Origin: Methanococcus maripaludis C5
GTDB lineage: Archaea > AGJL01 > Methanococci > Methanococcales > Methanococcaceae
Reading direction: 5' to 3'
DNA: 64,000 bases
NCBI RefSeq assembly: GCF_000016125.1
Contig: NC_009135.1
Location: forward strand, 1,178,001-1,242,000
In this document: in pieces, positions 31,822 through 39,938 of the stretch
Numbering within the stretch: the stretch's first letter is position 1
How the letters are laid out: the number at the start of each line of letters is the position of its first letter
Program-made: the position numbers and the translations under genes
Notes under the pieces: generated by a model
What the model saw: the letters and a program-made list of their open reading frames with translations, nothing else
Database searches by the model: none
What the model was told of the DNA's origin: nothing

Positions 31822-32919
31822 ATGATAAATACCGATATTATTCCAGAACTAAATAATAAAGATTATATCGATAAATTAACTGAAAAATACGATATAGGAT
31901 TTTGTCCAATAGATAAAGTAGAGGATTTAGTACTCTTTATTGATAAATACTGGAAAAAAGACCATATATTTGTATTATCCAGAAAGCTTCTTGATTGGCA
32001 GCATTTGGATAAAAAAAATAATCGATACAACTTTGTGATTGCAACCGATAAAAATACAAAAGAAATTCATTCGATTTTGGGATTTGTTACGACCAGCCAA
32101 TATGATGATAAAATTAATAATACGTTAGCTTGGGCGTGTATATGGAAAGTAAGAGATGAGATATCCGTTAAAGGTTTAGGGGTATCGTTATACCATTATC
32201 TTAAATGCAACTTAAAACCCGAAACACTTTGTGTACTCGGAATAAGTAAAGAAACCGTGGGGATTTACCAAAAATGGAACTTTAAAACTGGGGAAATGAA
32301 CCATTATTATATATTAAATGACTCATTAAACGACTACAAAATATTAAAAAACTACGAAAACATACCCAAATGTTTCGATAGTCCTGCAAATACGGATAAA
32401 ACATTTAAAAAGTGTAACAAAGACGAATTTAAAAAACTCGATTATGGCTCTTTTACTTCAAAAAACATTTACAAATCTAAAGATTACTACATAAATAGAT
32501 TTTTTGAACATCCGATGTACAAATATGAAGCAGTTGCTATTTACAGCGAAGATATTGTTATCGGAGTGTTATTTTATAGAATTTCAGAATACAATAATGC
32601 AAAAGCATTGAGAATTGTTGATTACATTGGAAAAGCCGATACACTTATTGGATGTATTGACTGTTTCAAAGAGATAATACTCGAATATAACGCTGAATAC
32701 ATTGATGTTATAAATTTCGGCATAACAAATGAAGTATTTAATAAAGCCGGATTCATGAATAAAGCAGATGGTGACTTAATTATTCCAAATTATTTTGAAC
32801 CCTTTGTTCTCGAGAATATACCCTTAGAGTATGCTTTCAAAACCATTTCTAAAGATTCAGAATGTATTTTCTTTAAGGCAGATGCAGATCAGGATAGACC
32901 CAGTATGTTAAAGGAATAA
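31822..32919 (+). CDS. GNAT-like acyltransferase, probably two-domain
   Basis: The 365-residue protein has a first GNAT-like half (SILGFVTTSQYDD, then VKGLGVSLYHYL where the acyl-CoA loop is expected, and GIYQKWNFKTGEMNHYY) and a second, shorter half (VIGVLFYRISEY ... VFNKAGFM). Proteins of this type occur in surface-polysaccharide clusters. The polysaccharide deacetylase 10 bases downstream supports acyl exchange on a cell-surface sugar. GGTGA precedes the ATG. It lies beside the integrase remnant, so it may be cargo of the mobile element. Confidence 0.6.
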   Translation: MINTDIIPELNNKDYIDKLTEKYDIGFCPIDKVEDLVLFIDKYWKKDHIFVLSRKLLDWQHLDKKNNRYNFVIATDKNTKEIHSILGFVTTSQYDDKINNTLAWACIWKVRDEISVKGLGVSLYHYLKCNLKPETLCVLGISKETVGIYQKWNFKTGEMNHYYILNDSLNDYKILKNYENIPKCFDSPANTDKTFKKCNKDEFKKLDYGSFTSKNIYKSKDYYINRFFEHPMYKYEAVAIYSEDIVIGVLFYRISEYNNAKALRIVDYIGKADTLIGCIDCFKEIILEYNAEYIDVINFGITNEVFNKAGFMNKADGDLIIPNYFEPFVLENIPLEYAFKTISKDSECIFFKADADQDRPSMLKE

Positions 32920-32929
32920 AGGCGGAAAA

Positions 32930-33904
32930 ATGAACACGAAAGTAACAGTATTAATGTATCACTACGTCAGAAATTTAGAAAATTCGAGGTATCCCAAAAT
33001 AAAAGGATTAAACTCAGATCTTTTTGAAGAACAGATTAGATATTTAAAAAAACATTATAATTTTGTTTCGATAGAGGACATAATATCTGCAACGGAAGGT
33101 AAAAACAAACTACCCAAAAAAGCCGTGTTACTCACATTTGATGATTGCTACAAAGATCACTTTACATATGTTTTTCCAGTATTGGTCAAGCACAATATAA
33201 AAGGGGCGTTTTATGTACCATTGAAGTGTATTCTGGAACAAAAAGTTCTTGATGTAAATAAAATTCACTTTATACTCGCTTCTTCAGAAGATAAAAAAGA
33301 ATTAATTGATGAAATCTATAAATTATTGGATTATTATCGGGAAACGTATGATCTAGAAGAAAACGAGTACTATTATAAAAAACTTGCAAAGGCATCGAGA
33401 TTTGATACAGAAGAAGTAATATTTATAAAGAGATTACTTCAAGTGGAATTAAACGAAGAATTAAGGGATATAATAACTAACATGCTGTTCCAAAAGATAG
33501 TAAATGTTGAAGAAACTACATTCTGGGAAGAATTATACTTAACAAAAGAACAGATAAAATGTATGGAAACTTTTGGAATGCATTTTGGATCACATAGTTA
33601 TGATCACTACTGGCTTAATTCATTAACAAAAGAACGTCAGGCTGAAGAAATTGATTTATCACTAAAACATCTTTCAGAAATGGGGATCAATATAGATAAC
33701 TGGACGTTATGCTATCCTTACGGAAGCTATAATGATGATACTTTAGAAATTTTAAAGGAAAAAGGATGTAAATTAGCTTTTACAACAGACGTGGCTGTTT
33801 ACGATATTTTGAAAGATAATAAATATGAAATACCCCGACTCGATACTAATGATTTACCCAAATCAGCTAATGCAGAACAGAATAAATGGTATGTTATGGG
33901 ATAA
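32930..33904 (+). CDS. Polysaccharide deacetylase (NodB fold)
   Basis: The 324-residue protein has the NodB catalytic motif VLLTFDDCYKDHF (TFDD) and the zinc motif FGSHSYDHYWL (HSxDH), followed by LCYPYGSYND. These enzymes remove N-acetyl groups from amino sugars in polysaccharides. No signal peptide is visible, so it probably acts on cytoplasmic or membrane-linked intermediates. A 120-residue helical insertion (about 105-205) lies between the two motifs, longer than in compact NodB proteins. It forms a pair with the preceding GNAT gene. Confidence 0.8.
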   Translation: MNTKVTVLMYHYVRNLENSRYPKIKGLNSDLFEEQIRYLKKHYNFVSIEDIISATEGKNKLPKKAVLLTFDDCYKDHFTYVFPVLVKHNIKGAFYVPLKCILEQKVLDVNKIHFILASSEDKKELIDEIYKLLDYYRETYDLEENEYYYKKLAKASRFDTEEVIFIKRLLQVELNEELRDIITNMLFQKIVNVEETTFWEELYLTKEQIKCMETFGMHFGSHSYDHYWLNSLTKERQAEEIDLSLKHLSEMGINIDNWTLCYPYGSYNDDTLEILKEKGCKLAFTTDVAVYDILKDNKYEIPRLDTNDLPKSANAEQNKWYVMG

Positions 33905-34019
33905 TGGTAAATTACTCCAAAATAACATAGATACATATGAAAAAATAATTCACCCCATTTTAAAATTTTTTCGAAAATAATTTAAAAAAGTTAAAATCAT
34001 TTTTTATTATTCATAACTC

Positions 34020-34208
34020 TTAAATACTCTTTTTTTCTTGATTTCCAGTAAATTGAAAGTATCCAACAGTAGTATTCAACTTTAAATGGCCCATTACAAA
34101 ACTCATAAAATAATGCTCCATAGCACCGTCATTTATATACTAAATACCAGTTAATATATTGAATGACTTCAATGTAAATTTTACATCAAAACCACTCGAT
34201 GATGATTG
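34020..34208 (-). pseudogene. C-terminal remnant of a tyrosine recombinase (integrase)
   Basis: The minus-strand frame reads FDVKFTLKSFNILTGI, a TAG at 34142-34140, then YINDGAMEHYFMSFVMGHLK and LNTTVGYFQFTGNQEKKSI with a stop at 34022-34020. MGHxxxxTT followed by the tyrosine in VGYF is the C-terminal box of tyrosine recombinases. The Arg expected in the HxxR box is absent (KSFN) and nothing in frame remains upstream of 34208. It is therefore a dead fragment, or the C-part of a gene split on integration with an added stop. Confidence 0.6.
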
Positions 34209-34458
34209 TTATCACAAGAAATATATATTAAATCTATATATGTTTCGAGTATGGTCATCATCGGGAATTTTTATTAATCAATTCCTTATTTTGGCAAAAT
34301 ACGGACGGAAAACGCTTATTTTTTTAGACGATTAAAACAGGTATAAACCGACTATTTTTCAGATATTAACCAATAAAGAGCAATTATCGAATATCTATTT
34401 TGCCGGGCTTTTGAGTTGTACTTAAAATCCACGCACAGAATGTTGGTAACTATTATTA

Positions 34459-34850
34459 GCCCTGACGGGCAAAGTTGTGAAAAAGTTGCCAAAGGGTATA
34501 CGCTAAACCCTGAAGGGTTTAGCTACTGCACTGATAATGGGCTTCGCCCATAATAAGTGCTTTTAAGCTTATTGATTTATCGGAGTAATGAATTGCTAAC
34601 GCAATTCATTCAATTAAGCTTAGATATTAACACTCAAAACTATGTTTCAATTGCTTTCGCAGGTCGAGACCTGCTCAGACGTTTCTCGAACCGCCAAGAT
34701 TGATTTTATTTTTTAGAGTGTTGGCAGTTCTCCGGAACGCCACGCAATTTAGGAACTTCCATAGGTCATGCCTGGCTTATATACCCTTTCGGGTATAAAT
34801 CGCCATGCGATAATTAGAACTTAGCGTTTATTGATTTATGCCCCTTCGGG
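34459..34850. repeat. Cluster of eight short GC-rich hairpins
   Basis: Within 390 bases of otherwise AT-rich, gene-free DNA there are perfect or near-perfect inverted repeats at 34459-34470, 34502-34523 (nine pairs, TGAA loop), 34528-34560 (outer GCACT/AGTGC, inner ATGGGC/GCCCAT), 34564-34622 (outer AAGCTTATTGA, inner nine pairs at 34588-34609), 34659-34674 (GCAGGTC/GACCTGC), 34723-34741, 34780-34797 (TATACCC/GGGTATA) and 34842-34850. The stems differ in sequence, so this is not a CRISPR or simple repeat. It precedes the ArdC-like gene and could be a replication or transfer origin or a structured transcript. The 33905-34458 stretch before it holds only the integrase remnant. Confidence 0.7.
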
Positions 34851-34900
34851 TCTGGAACACCCAAAGACAGTTTACTTCTTTTTTTATTCGTTTATTCTCT

Positions 34901-34940
34901 TAGTAACTAATAGTAACTAATAGTTACCTTTATATATTAC
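34901..34940 (+). promoter_or_regulatory. Heptamer operator repeats and TATA box of the ArdC-like gene
   Basis: TAGTAAC occurs at 34901-34907 and 34911-34917 with a variant TAGTTAC at 34921-34927, an exact ten-base period. A TATA box TTTATATATTA follows at about 34930-34940, placing transcription start near 34960. The reverse complement of the same heptamer, again with a ten-base period, lies before the small gene at 37468. Confidence 0.55.
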
Positions 34941-35008
34941 GGAGTACATACATAAGAAGTAAGTAGAACAGGGGAATAAACAAAAAAATATTATTCTTCG
35001 GTTAAAAC

Positions 35009-35062
35009 TTAAAAACTCCAAAAAATAAAACTCCAAAACTCAAAGAGGTCATAAATATGTCA
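35009..35062 (+). repeat. Duplicated 54-bp leader, copy 1
   Basis: This segment, ending with the first two codons of the ArdC-like gene, is identical to 37053-37106. It contains ACTCCAAA repeats and the ribosome site AAAGAGGTCAT. Confidence 0.9.
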
Positions 35063-37039
35063 AAATCAGTTCAAGAAATCATAACAGAAAAAATAATTGA
35101 AAAGTTAGAAGCTGGAATAATTCCATGGCATCAACCTTGGTATTCAAAACCCGCTATAAATTACGTATCCGGTAAAGAATACAGCGGAATAAATAGATTA
35201 TTACTTGACGGCGGCGAGTATTTAACATTTAAACAAATTCAGGAATTAGGCGGTCAAATAAAAAAAGGTTCAAAAAGTCATATGGTAGTATTCAATAAGC
35301 CAGTAGGCGTTAAAGATGAAAAAACAAACATCGAAATAGTAACCGGATGTATAACAAGATATTACAGAGTATTTTCAATAAAGGACACAGAAGGTATAGA
35401 AACAAAACAAGCACAGCCAAGAATCAAAGAACATAAACCCATAGAACAAGCAGAAACAATAATAAAAGGCTATGATATACCAGTCCAAGAAATAGAAAAC
35501 AGTAACAGAGCAGTTTACGAAAGCGAAGCCGATAACATATATATACCACACAGAAAACATTTTGAAAACATAGAAGAATTTTATTCTACCGCATTTCACG
35601 AAATAGGACACAGCACAGGGCATAATTCAAGATTAAACAGAAACGAAGTAGTAGGATTTTGTAAATTTGGAAGTTCAAGATATAGCAAAGAAGAATTAAC
35701 CGCTGAAATAACTTCAGCATATTTATGTGATTATTGTGGATTTTTACCGAAAACATTCGAAAATAGTGCAGCATATATTCAAGGATGGTTAAAAGTTTTA
35801 AAAAATGATAAAAATATGATTTTCCACGCTTCGGCAAAAGCCCAAAAAGCGTTAAATTATGTTTTGGAAAGTGTAGAAAAAAATAAATCAAAAATAACAG
35901 AAACAGTAACAGAAATTAAAACGGAACTTAAAACAGTTAAAAAAGGTCAGGCGGATTTATTAGATTTTATTAAAAATCAACCTGAAAAACCCTTTTTAAA
36001 ACCCGAAATAAAGCCGGAACCAATAAAAGAAGAACCAAAACGAATTAATTTAAAATTAGCCCAAAATTTAGAAGCAAAAGCGGAAAGCCTGAACGCAAAA
36101 ATTGAAAAAAAATTAAATTGTTTTTCAGGTTGCAACATGACCCGAAGACGTGCAAATTTTAGAGAAAGTGCAAGAATAGACGCGGAAAACTTAAAAAAAG
36201 TACAAAGTGTTTTATTTAATTTGGCAAAACTCCACAGAAGCGGAGAAATTAAAAAAGAAGTTGAAAATATAAATGCAGTTTCACAAGTTGAAATATTATT
36301 ATGCGAACACGTCAAATATAAAACTCCAAACGATATTAAACCGGATTATGGAGAATGGGCAAAAGAAGAGATTTTAAAAAGATTTAAAATGTTTAATAAA
36401 TTAAATATCCATTCTCAAGAAGATTTAAACGAAACAAGAACTATTTTAAAAAGTTTAATTCTTGAAGAAAGCCAGGAAGAAAAAACAAAACGAGAATTGC
36501 AAAAGCTTGAAGATGAACTGATTGGAACTAAAATTCCGGGATTCTTCCCAACTCCAAAAGAAATTATAAAAAATATGATAGATCAGGCAGAAATAAAAGA
36601 GAATGATAAAATTTTAGAACCCTCCGCCGGAAAAGGCGATATTGCAGAGTTAATAAAAGAAGAAACCGGAATAAAAGCGGATTGCATAGAAATAAACCCA
36701 AGATTACAAAACATATTAAATAAAAAAGGTTTTGAAACCTTAGAAAGTGATTTTTTAGAATTTAATGGAAAATATGATAAAATTATAATGAATCCACCTT
36801 TTGAAAAGGGTCAAGATGTGGACCACGTTAGACACGCATATAATTTATTAAACAATGGGGGAAAGCTTGTTTCTATTATGTCAAATTCCGTAACCTTTAG
36901 AAGTGATAAAAAATATGCTGATTTTAGGAACTGGCTTTCCAGTATAGGCGGATATATTGAAGAACTCCCCGAAAACGCATTTAAAAAAGCTTTCAATAGT
37001 ACAGGCGTTAAAACGTGTCTTGTAGTACTTACAAATTAA
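35057..37039 (+). CDS. ArdC-like / metalloprotease / methyltransferase polyvalent protein
   Basis: The 660-residue protein joins three parts. Residues 1-110 match the ArdC/DUF1738 single-stranded DNA-binding domain of plasmid antirestriction proteins (IPWHQPWY, GINRLLL, KKGSKSHMVVF). A zinc peptidase-like domain follows with HEIGH at 181-185 and GHNSRLNR. After a basic, helical linker, residues about 490-660 form an N6-adenine-type methyltransferase (FFPTPKEI, EPSAGKGDIAEL, MNPPFEKG). Such polyvalent proteins travel with incoming DNA and protect it from host restriction. Its presence next to the integrase remnant supports a mobile origin. Start from GAGGTCAT before the ATG. Confidence 0.8.
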   Translation: MSKSVQEIITEKIIEKLEAGIIPWHQPWYSKPAINYVSGKEYSGINRLLLDGGEYLTFKQIQELGGQIKKGSKSHMVVFNKPVGVKDEKTNIEIVTGCITRYYRVFSIKDTEGIETKQAQPRIKEHKPIEQAETIIKGYDIPVQEIENSNRAVYESEADNIYIPHRKHFENIEEFYSTAFHEIGHSTGHNSRLNRNEVVGFCKFGSSRYSKEELTAEITSAYLCDYCGFLPKTFENSAAYIQGWLKVLKNDKNMIFHASAKAQKALNYVLESVEKNKSKITETVTEIKTELKTVKKGQADLLDFIKNQPEKPFLKPEIKPEPIKEEPKRINLKLAQNLEAKAESLNAKIEKKLNCFSGCNMTRRRANFRESARIDAENLKKVQSVLFNLAKLHRSGEIKKEVENINAVSQVEILLCEHVKYKTPNDIKPDYGEWAKEEILKRFKMFNKLNIHSQEDLNETRTILKSLILEESQEEKTKRELQKLEDELIGTKIPGFFPTPKEIIKNMIDQAEIKENDKILEPSAGKGDIAELIKEETGIKADCIEINPRLQNILNKKGFETLESDFLEFNGKYDKIIMNPPFEKGQDVDHVRHAYNLLNNGGKLVSIMSNSVTFRSDKKYADFRNWLSSIGGYIEELPENAFKKAFNSTGVKTCLVVLTN

Positions 37040-37052
37040 TTTTTTTAATTTT

Positions 37053-37106
37053 TTAAAAACTCCAAAAAATAAAACTCCAAAACTCAAAGAGGTCATAAAT
37101 ATGTCA
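37053..37106 (+). repeat. Duplicated 54-bp leader, copy 2
   Basis: Identical to 35009-35062 and placed the same way relative to its gene, so both genes share a ribosome site and 5' untranslated region. Pieces of the same leader recur, rearranged, at 37666-37679 and 37689-37700. Confidence 0.9.
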
Positions 37107-37286
37107 GAACTTGCCTTGTATCCTTCAGGTTCTAAAAACTGTAAACCAAGATTCAAAGATGAAAACGGAGAATATTATATTTTATCAACTTCGAAAGCAT
37201 GTTTATTAAGAGAAAAAGACGGAAAATTTATTTCAATTAAAAATTTTGTATTTCCATTAAATATTAAAGAAGAAATCTTGATTTAA
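37101..37286 (+). CDS. Small protein sharing the ArdC-like gene's leader
   Basis: The 61-residue protein (MSELALYPSGSKNCKPRFKD, ending ISIKNFVFPLNIKEEILI) is probably a small beta-rich fold; I do not recognise it. The duplicated leader supplies a ribosome site, which is good evidence that it is translated. It lies 61 bases after the ArdC-like gene and could be cotranscribed with it. Confidence 0.6.
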   Translation: MSELALYPSGSKNCKPRFKDENGEYYILSTSKACLLREKDGKFISIKNFVFPLNIKEEILI

Positions 37287-37430
37287 AATTTTTTGCACCA
37301 GTTACAGACTAATTTTTAAATTTTCTTCTTTTGAAAATTATTTTTTAAATTATTTTGAGAATAATTTTCTTTGAAATTTTTTTAAGATATTCTGATTCTT
37401 TAATTTAACAATAACTATATGATTAATTAA

Positions 37431-37447
37431 GTTACTATTGGTTACTA
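37431..37447 (+). promoter_or_regulatory. Heptamer operator repeats before the RHH-like gene
   Basis: GTTACTA at 37431-37437 and 37441-37447 is the reverse complement of the TAGTAAC repeats at 34901. The site lies downstream of an AACTATATGA TATA-like element and 20 bases before the ATG, a position suited to repression. Confidence 0.5.
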
Positions 37448-37467
37448 AAAAGTAAAAACGTGATAAC

Positions 37468-37620
37468 ATGAAAGTGATAAAAGTAAATGATGAAGACTAT
37501 TCATTTATTGAAGATGAAAAAAAGGATTTTGAAGAAAAAAACGGTTTTGAACCCAACATACCACAAATAGTATCAAAATTGATTAAAGAACTTAAAGATT
37601 TAAGAAAACAGAACAAATAA
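37468..37620 (+). CDS. Small ribbon-helix-helix-like protein
   Basis: A 50-residue product: a short strand (MKVIKVND), a helix (DYSFIEDEKKDFEEKNG), a turn with Pro, and a second helix (NIPQIVSKLIKELKDLRKQN). This layout is that of ribbon-helix-helix DNA-binding proteins such as CopG. Members of this class bind heptamer repeats, and such repeats lie just upstream, so autoregulation plus control of the ArdC-like promoter is a testable idea. GTGAT precedes the ATG. Assignment is from pattern only. Confidence 0.5.
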   Translation: MKVIKVNDEDYSFIEDEKKDFEEKNGFEPNIPQIVSKLIKELKDLRKQNK

Positions 37621-37830
37621 ACTATTTCTTCAATTCAAAAGAGCTTAAAGAGAGTAATAAAAATTACTCAAAGAGGTCAAGCTCTAAATTAAAAACTCCA
37701 AGATAAACTTTATTTTTGAAGTATTTATATTTTATCAAATTTCGCTCTGGTACATAGCCGATATCGGTTACACCTTCAGAAAAAACTACTTTTCTGCTGC
37801 ATTCAAAATATATTTTTCTTATAAGACTTC
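37621..37830. other. Gene-free stretch with rearranged leader fragments
   Basis: No gene is supported between 37620 and 37931. The stretch holds ACTCAAAGAGGTCA (37666-37679) and TTAAAAACTCCA (37689-37700), both pieces of the 54-bp leader in swapped order, and a palindrome CCGATATCGG at 37758-37767. It may be what remains of another gene cassette. Confidence 0.45.
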
Positions 37831-37853
37831 AAAAATTCCAGGAACAGCTCCTG
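37831..37853 (-). terminator. Terminator of the membrane coiled-coil gene
   Basis: CAGGA (37839-37843) pairs with TCCTG (37849-37853); on the minus strand the hairpin is followed by GGAATTTTT. It lies about 80 bases past the stop at 37931. Confidence 0.45.
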
Positions 37854-37930
37854 AAGAAAAATTTTAATCTTTGGAAAATCCTTTAAATTTAATTTAAAAG
37901 ATAAATAAAAGTTTTTCTTATAGTAAATTT

Positions 37931-39679
37931 TTATGGGTTGCAAAGTTTTTCTATACGTAATTTAATTAAAAATTTAAACGAGTTTAATTCATAATCTGTA
38001 AAATCATCAAAAAATCTTTTTACATCTCTTGAATTTAATTTATCAACGATTTCATTAAATCTTTTATCAAAATTTACATATTGAGGGACATGATTAATAC
38101 GTCCAAATATGTTTTTATTTTCCAAATATTTTCTAAACATCAAAATTAGCCAATATTTTGGGGCTTCAGAATCACTACTCCAATAACCCTCATTTAAAGG
38201 CCATTCTGGAGGTTCATAAACATGGGTCCAAACATTTACATCGTGTATCGTATCATACTTTTCATAACTGAAAATTTCAAATACGAGGTTAAAATAATCT
38301 TTTCCAAATTCTTCTTTTTCAATATAATACATCAAATCATACATTGTTTTTAAAATTATATTTTTTATTTTTGCCTTATGTATCTTTGTTCTATCTGCTT
38401 CGTTCGAACTGCATAATCTTACAAATGTTAAAAGCATGTTTTGAATATATGATCTTAAATAAATTTTTCTATTGGGAATATTCGGATATTTTAGAATATA
38501 GTTTAAAATATCTTTATGAATATTAGTTGTGTTTTCCATCACTTTTTTCACGAATACCTCGTTATCTCCCCCTAACTTTGAGTGCTCACAGGATAAAAAA
38601 TAATTTTTTAAAAAGTACCCTTGTGAATTTAATTCGGGGCTGAATTCTTTTAGATACATAAAGTCCTTTTTTATTTTTTCTGCATGGATATTTTGAAGAT
38701 GGAGGATATTATCAATATTTTCTTCGGAATAAAATTTTGAGTATTTAGATAAACTGCGTAAAAATTCATCAAAACAACCACTAAAACTAAACCAGTTGTT
38801 TTTTTCAACAAGATTTAATGCGATATGCATATTTAGAAGTATTAGATTTAATTTAACGGGATCTTCCAAATATTTTTTAAAAAATTTAGTATATTCCTTA
38901 AAAACAATTTTATATTTATAGGTTTTTTCAGAATATGCAAACAAATCCACAAAATCTTTAAAAATAACTTTTGAACGTTCCAATACTTTATAATTTTTAT
39001 CGGATAATTCAAAACGTTTTTCTTGAAGTTTACGCCTCATAACATTTACTTTTTTTTCTTGTTCACTTGATTCATCCACCAATTCATTCATTTTAGCCAA
39101 TTCTTTTAGGTATTCTTCTTCAAGTTCATTTACAGATATTTTTAATTTTAAGTTTTCATTAATTAAATCAGATAATTCGTTTTCTGAATTAACATCTACG
39201 TCTTCGAAAATTTTTTTAACAATTTTTTCAAAACTTACGCTTCCAATAAGTTTTTTAAGCCGATCGATAACTAAAAGGGGCATTAAAATTATACTTAAAT
39301 ATAAAATCAAAATTCCAATAGAAATATTCCAATAATTTAAAATTAAAACAGATACAAAAGTTAAAGTCCATGAACTAAGTATACTAACACTTATCTCGTT
39401 TTTCAGAACGTATTTTATGGAATTTCCAATATTTACCTCCTTAGAAAGTCCGATTGTGATTGCCAAAACTGTAAAATATATGCCCAGTAATCCAATCATC
39501 AAACCGATAAATATAGAAACTGCAGTATCGTGAGAGATGATATCAAATGAAAACGATAAAACCCATAAAAAATTAAAAATTAAACTAGGGACTACAATTA
39601 GAAATATTCCTAAAATAATTAAAAAACATATAAAGAATAAGAATATTAATCCCATACCCGAAATTATTCCAAAATCCAT
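37931..39679 (-). CDS. Membrane protein with four helices and long coiled-coil cytoplasmic domain
   Basis: The 582-residue protein has four hydrophobic helices in the first 140 residues (about 8-30, 33-52, 52-75, 105-140), a charged coiled coil (about 165-225) and a 350-residue helical region rich in aromatic residues. I recognise no catalytic motif. It has its own promoter and terminator and is separate from the downstream surface-protein operon. It may be cargo of the element; a defence or sensing role is possible but not shown. GGGGAA precedes the ATG. Confidence 0.55.
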   Translation of the reverse strand: MDFGIISGMGLIFLFFICFLIILGIFLIVVPSLIFNFLWVLSFSFDIISHDTAVSIFIGLMIGLLGIYFTVLAITIGLSKEVNIGNSIKYVLKNEISVSILSSWTLTFVSVLILNYWNISIGILILYLSIILMPLLVIDRLKKLIGSVSFEKIVKKIFEDVDVNSENELSDLINENLKLKISVNELEEEYLKELAKMNELVDESSEQEKKVNVMRRKLQEKRFELSDKNYKVLERSKVIFKDFVDLFAYSEKTYKYKIVFKEYTKFFKKYLEDPVKLNLILLNMHIALNLVEKNNWFSFSGCFDEFLRSLSKYSKFYSEENIDNILHLQNIHAEKIKKDFMYLKEFSPELNSQGYFLKNYFLSCEHSKLGGDNEVFVKKVMENTTNIHKDILNYILKYPNIPNRKIYLRSYIQNMLLTFVRLCSSNEADRTKIHKAKIKNIILKTMYDLMYYIEKEEFGKDYFNLVFEIFSYEKYDTIHDVNVWTHVYEPPEWPLNEGYWSSDSEAPKYWLILMFRKYLENKNIFGRINHVPQYVNFDKRFNEIVDKLNSRDVKRFFDDFTDYELNSFKFLIKLRIEKLCNP

Positions 39680-39784
39680 TTTTTCCCCATATAAACGTTA
39701 AAAAAACAGTGTAATTTTTAATATTTATATCTAGGAGAATGGATTTTAATAATTTTAAAAAAAAGCATTTTTTTCTATTTTACA

Positions 39785-39828
39785 AAAAGTCAAGAGAGGA
39801 ATTCTTGACATTTTGAAGATTTTTCTTC
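39785..39828 (-). terminator. Terminator of the late/surface operon
   Basis: On the minus strand TCAAGA and TCTTGA (39803-39808 with 39790-39795) form a hairpin followed directly by CTTTTT. A second small hairpin GAAGA/TCTTC lies at about 39815-39828. Both follow the stop of the last operon gene at 39939. Confidence 0.55.
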
Positions 39829-39938
39829 AGGTGGTCGCCCAAAAAAAAGAAAACTTCTAAATACTAACAAACAATAAACTATCAAATCATAAAGTATATA
39901 AAACCCACATAAAAAAAATTAAAAAAAGTTAATTTATT

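Noticed and set aside
34459-34850. Possible CRISPR or single repeated hairpin family
   Set aside because: The stems differ in sequence and spacing is irregular, so no common repeat exists.
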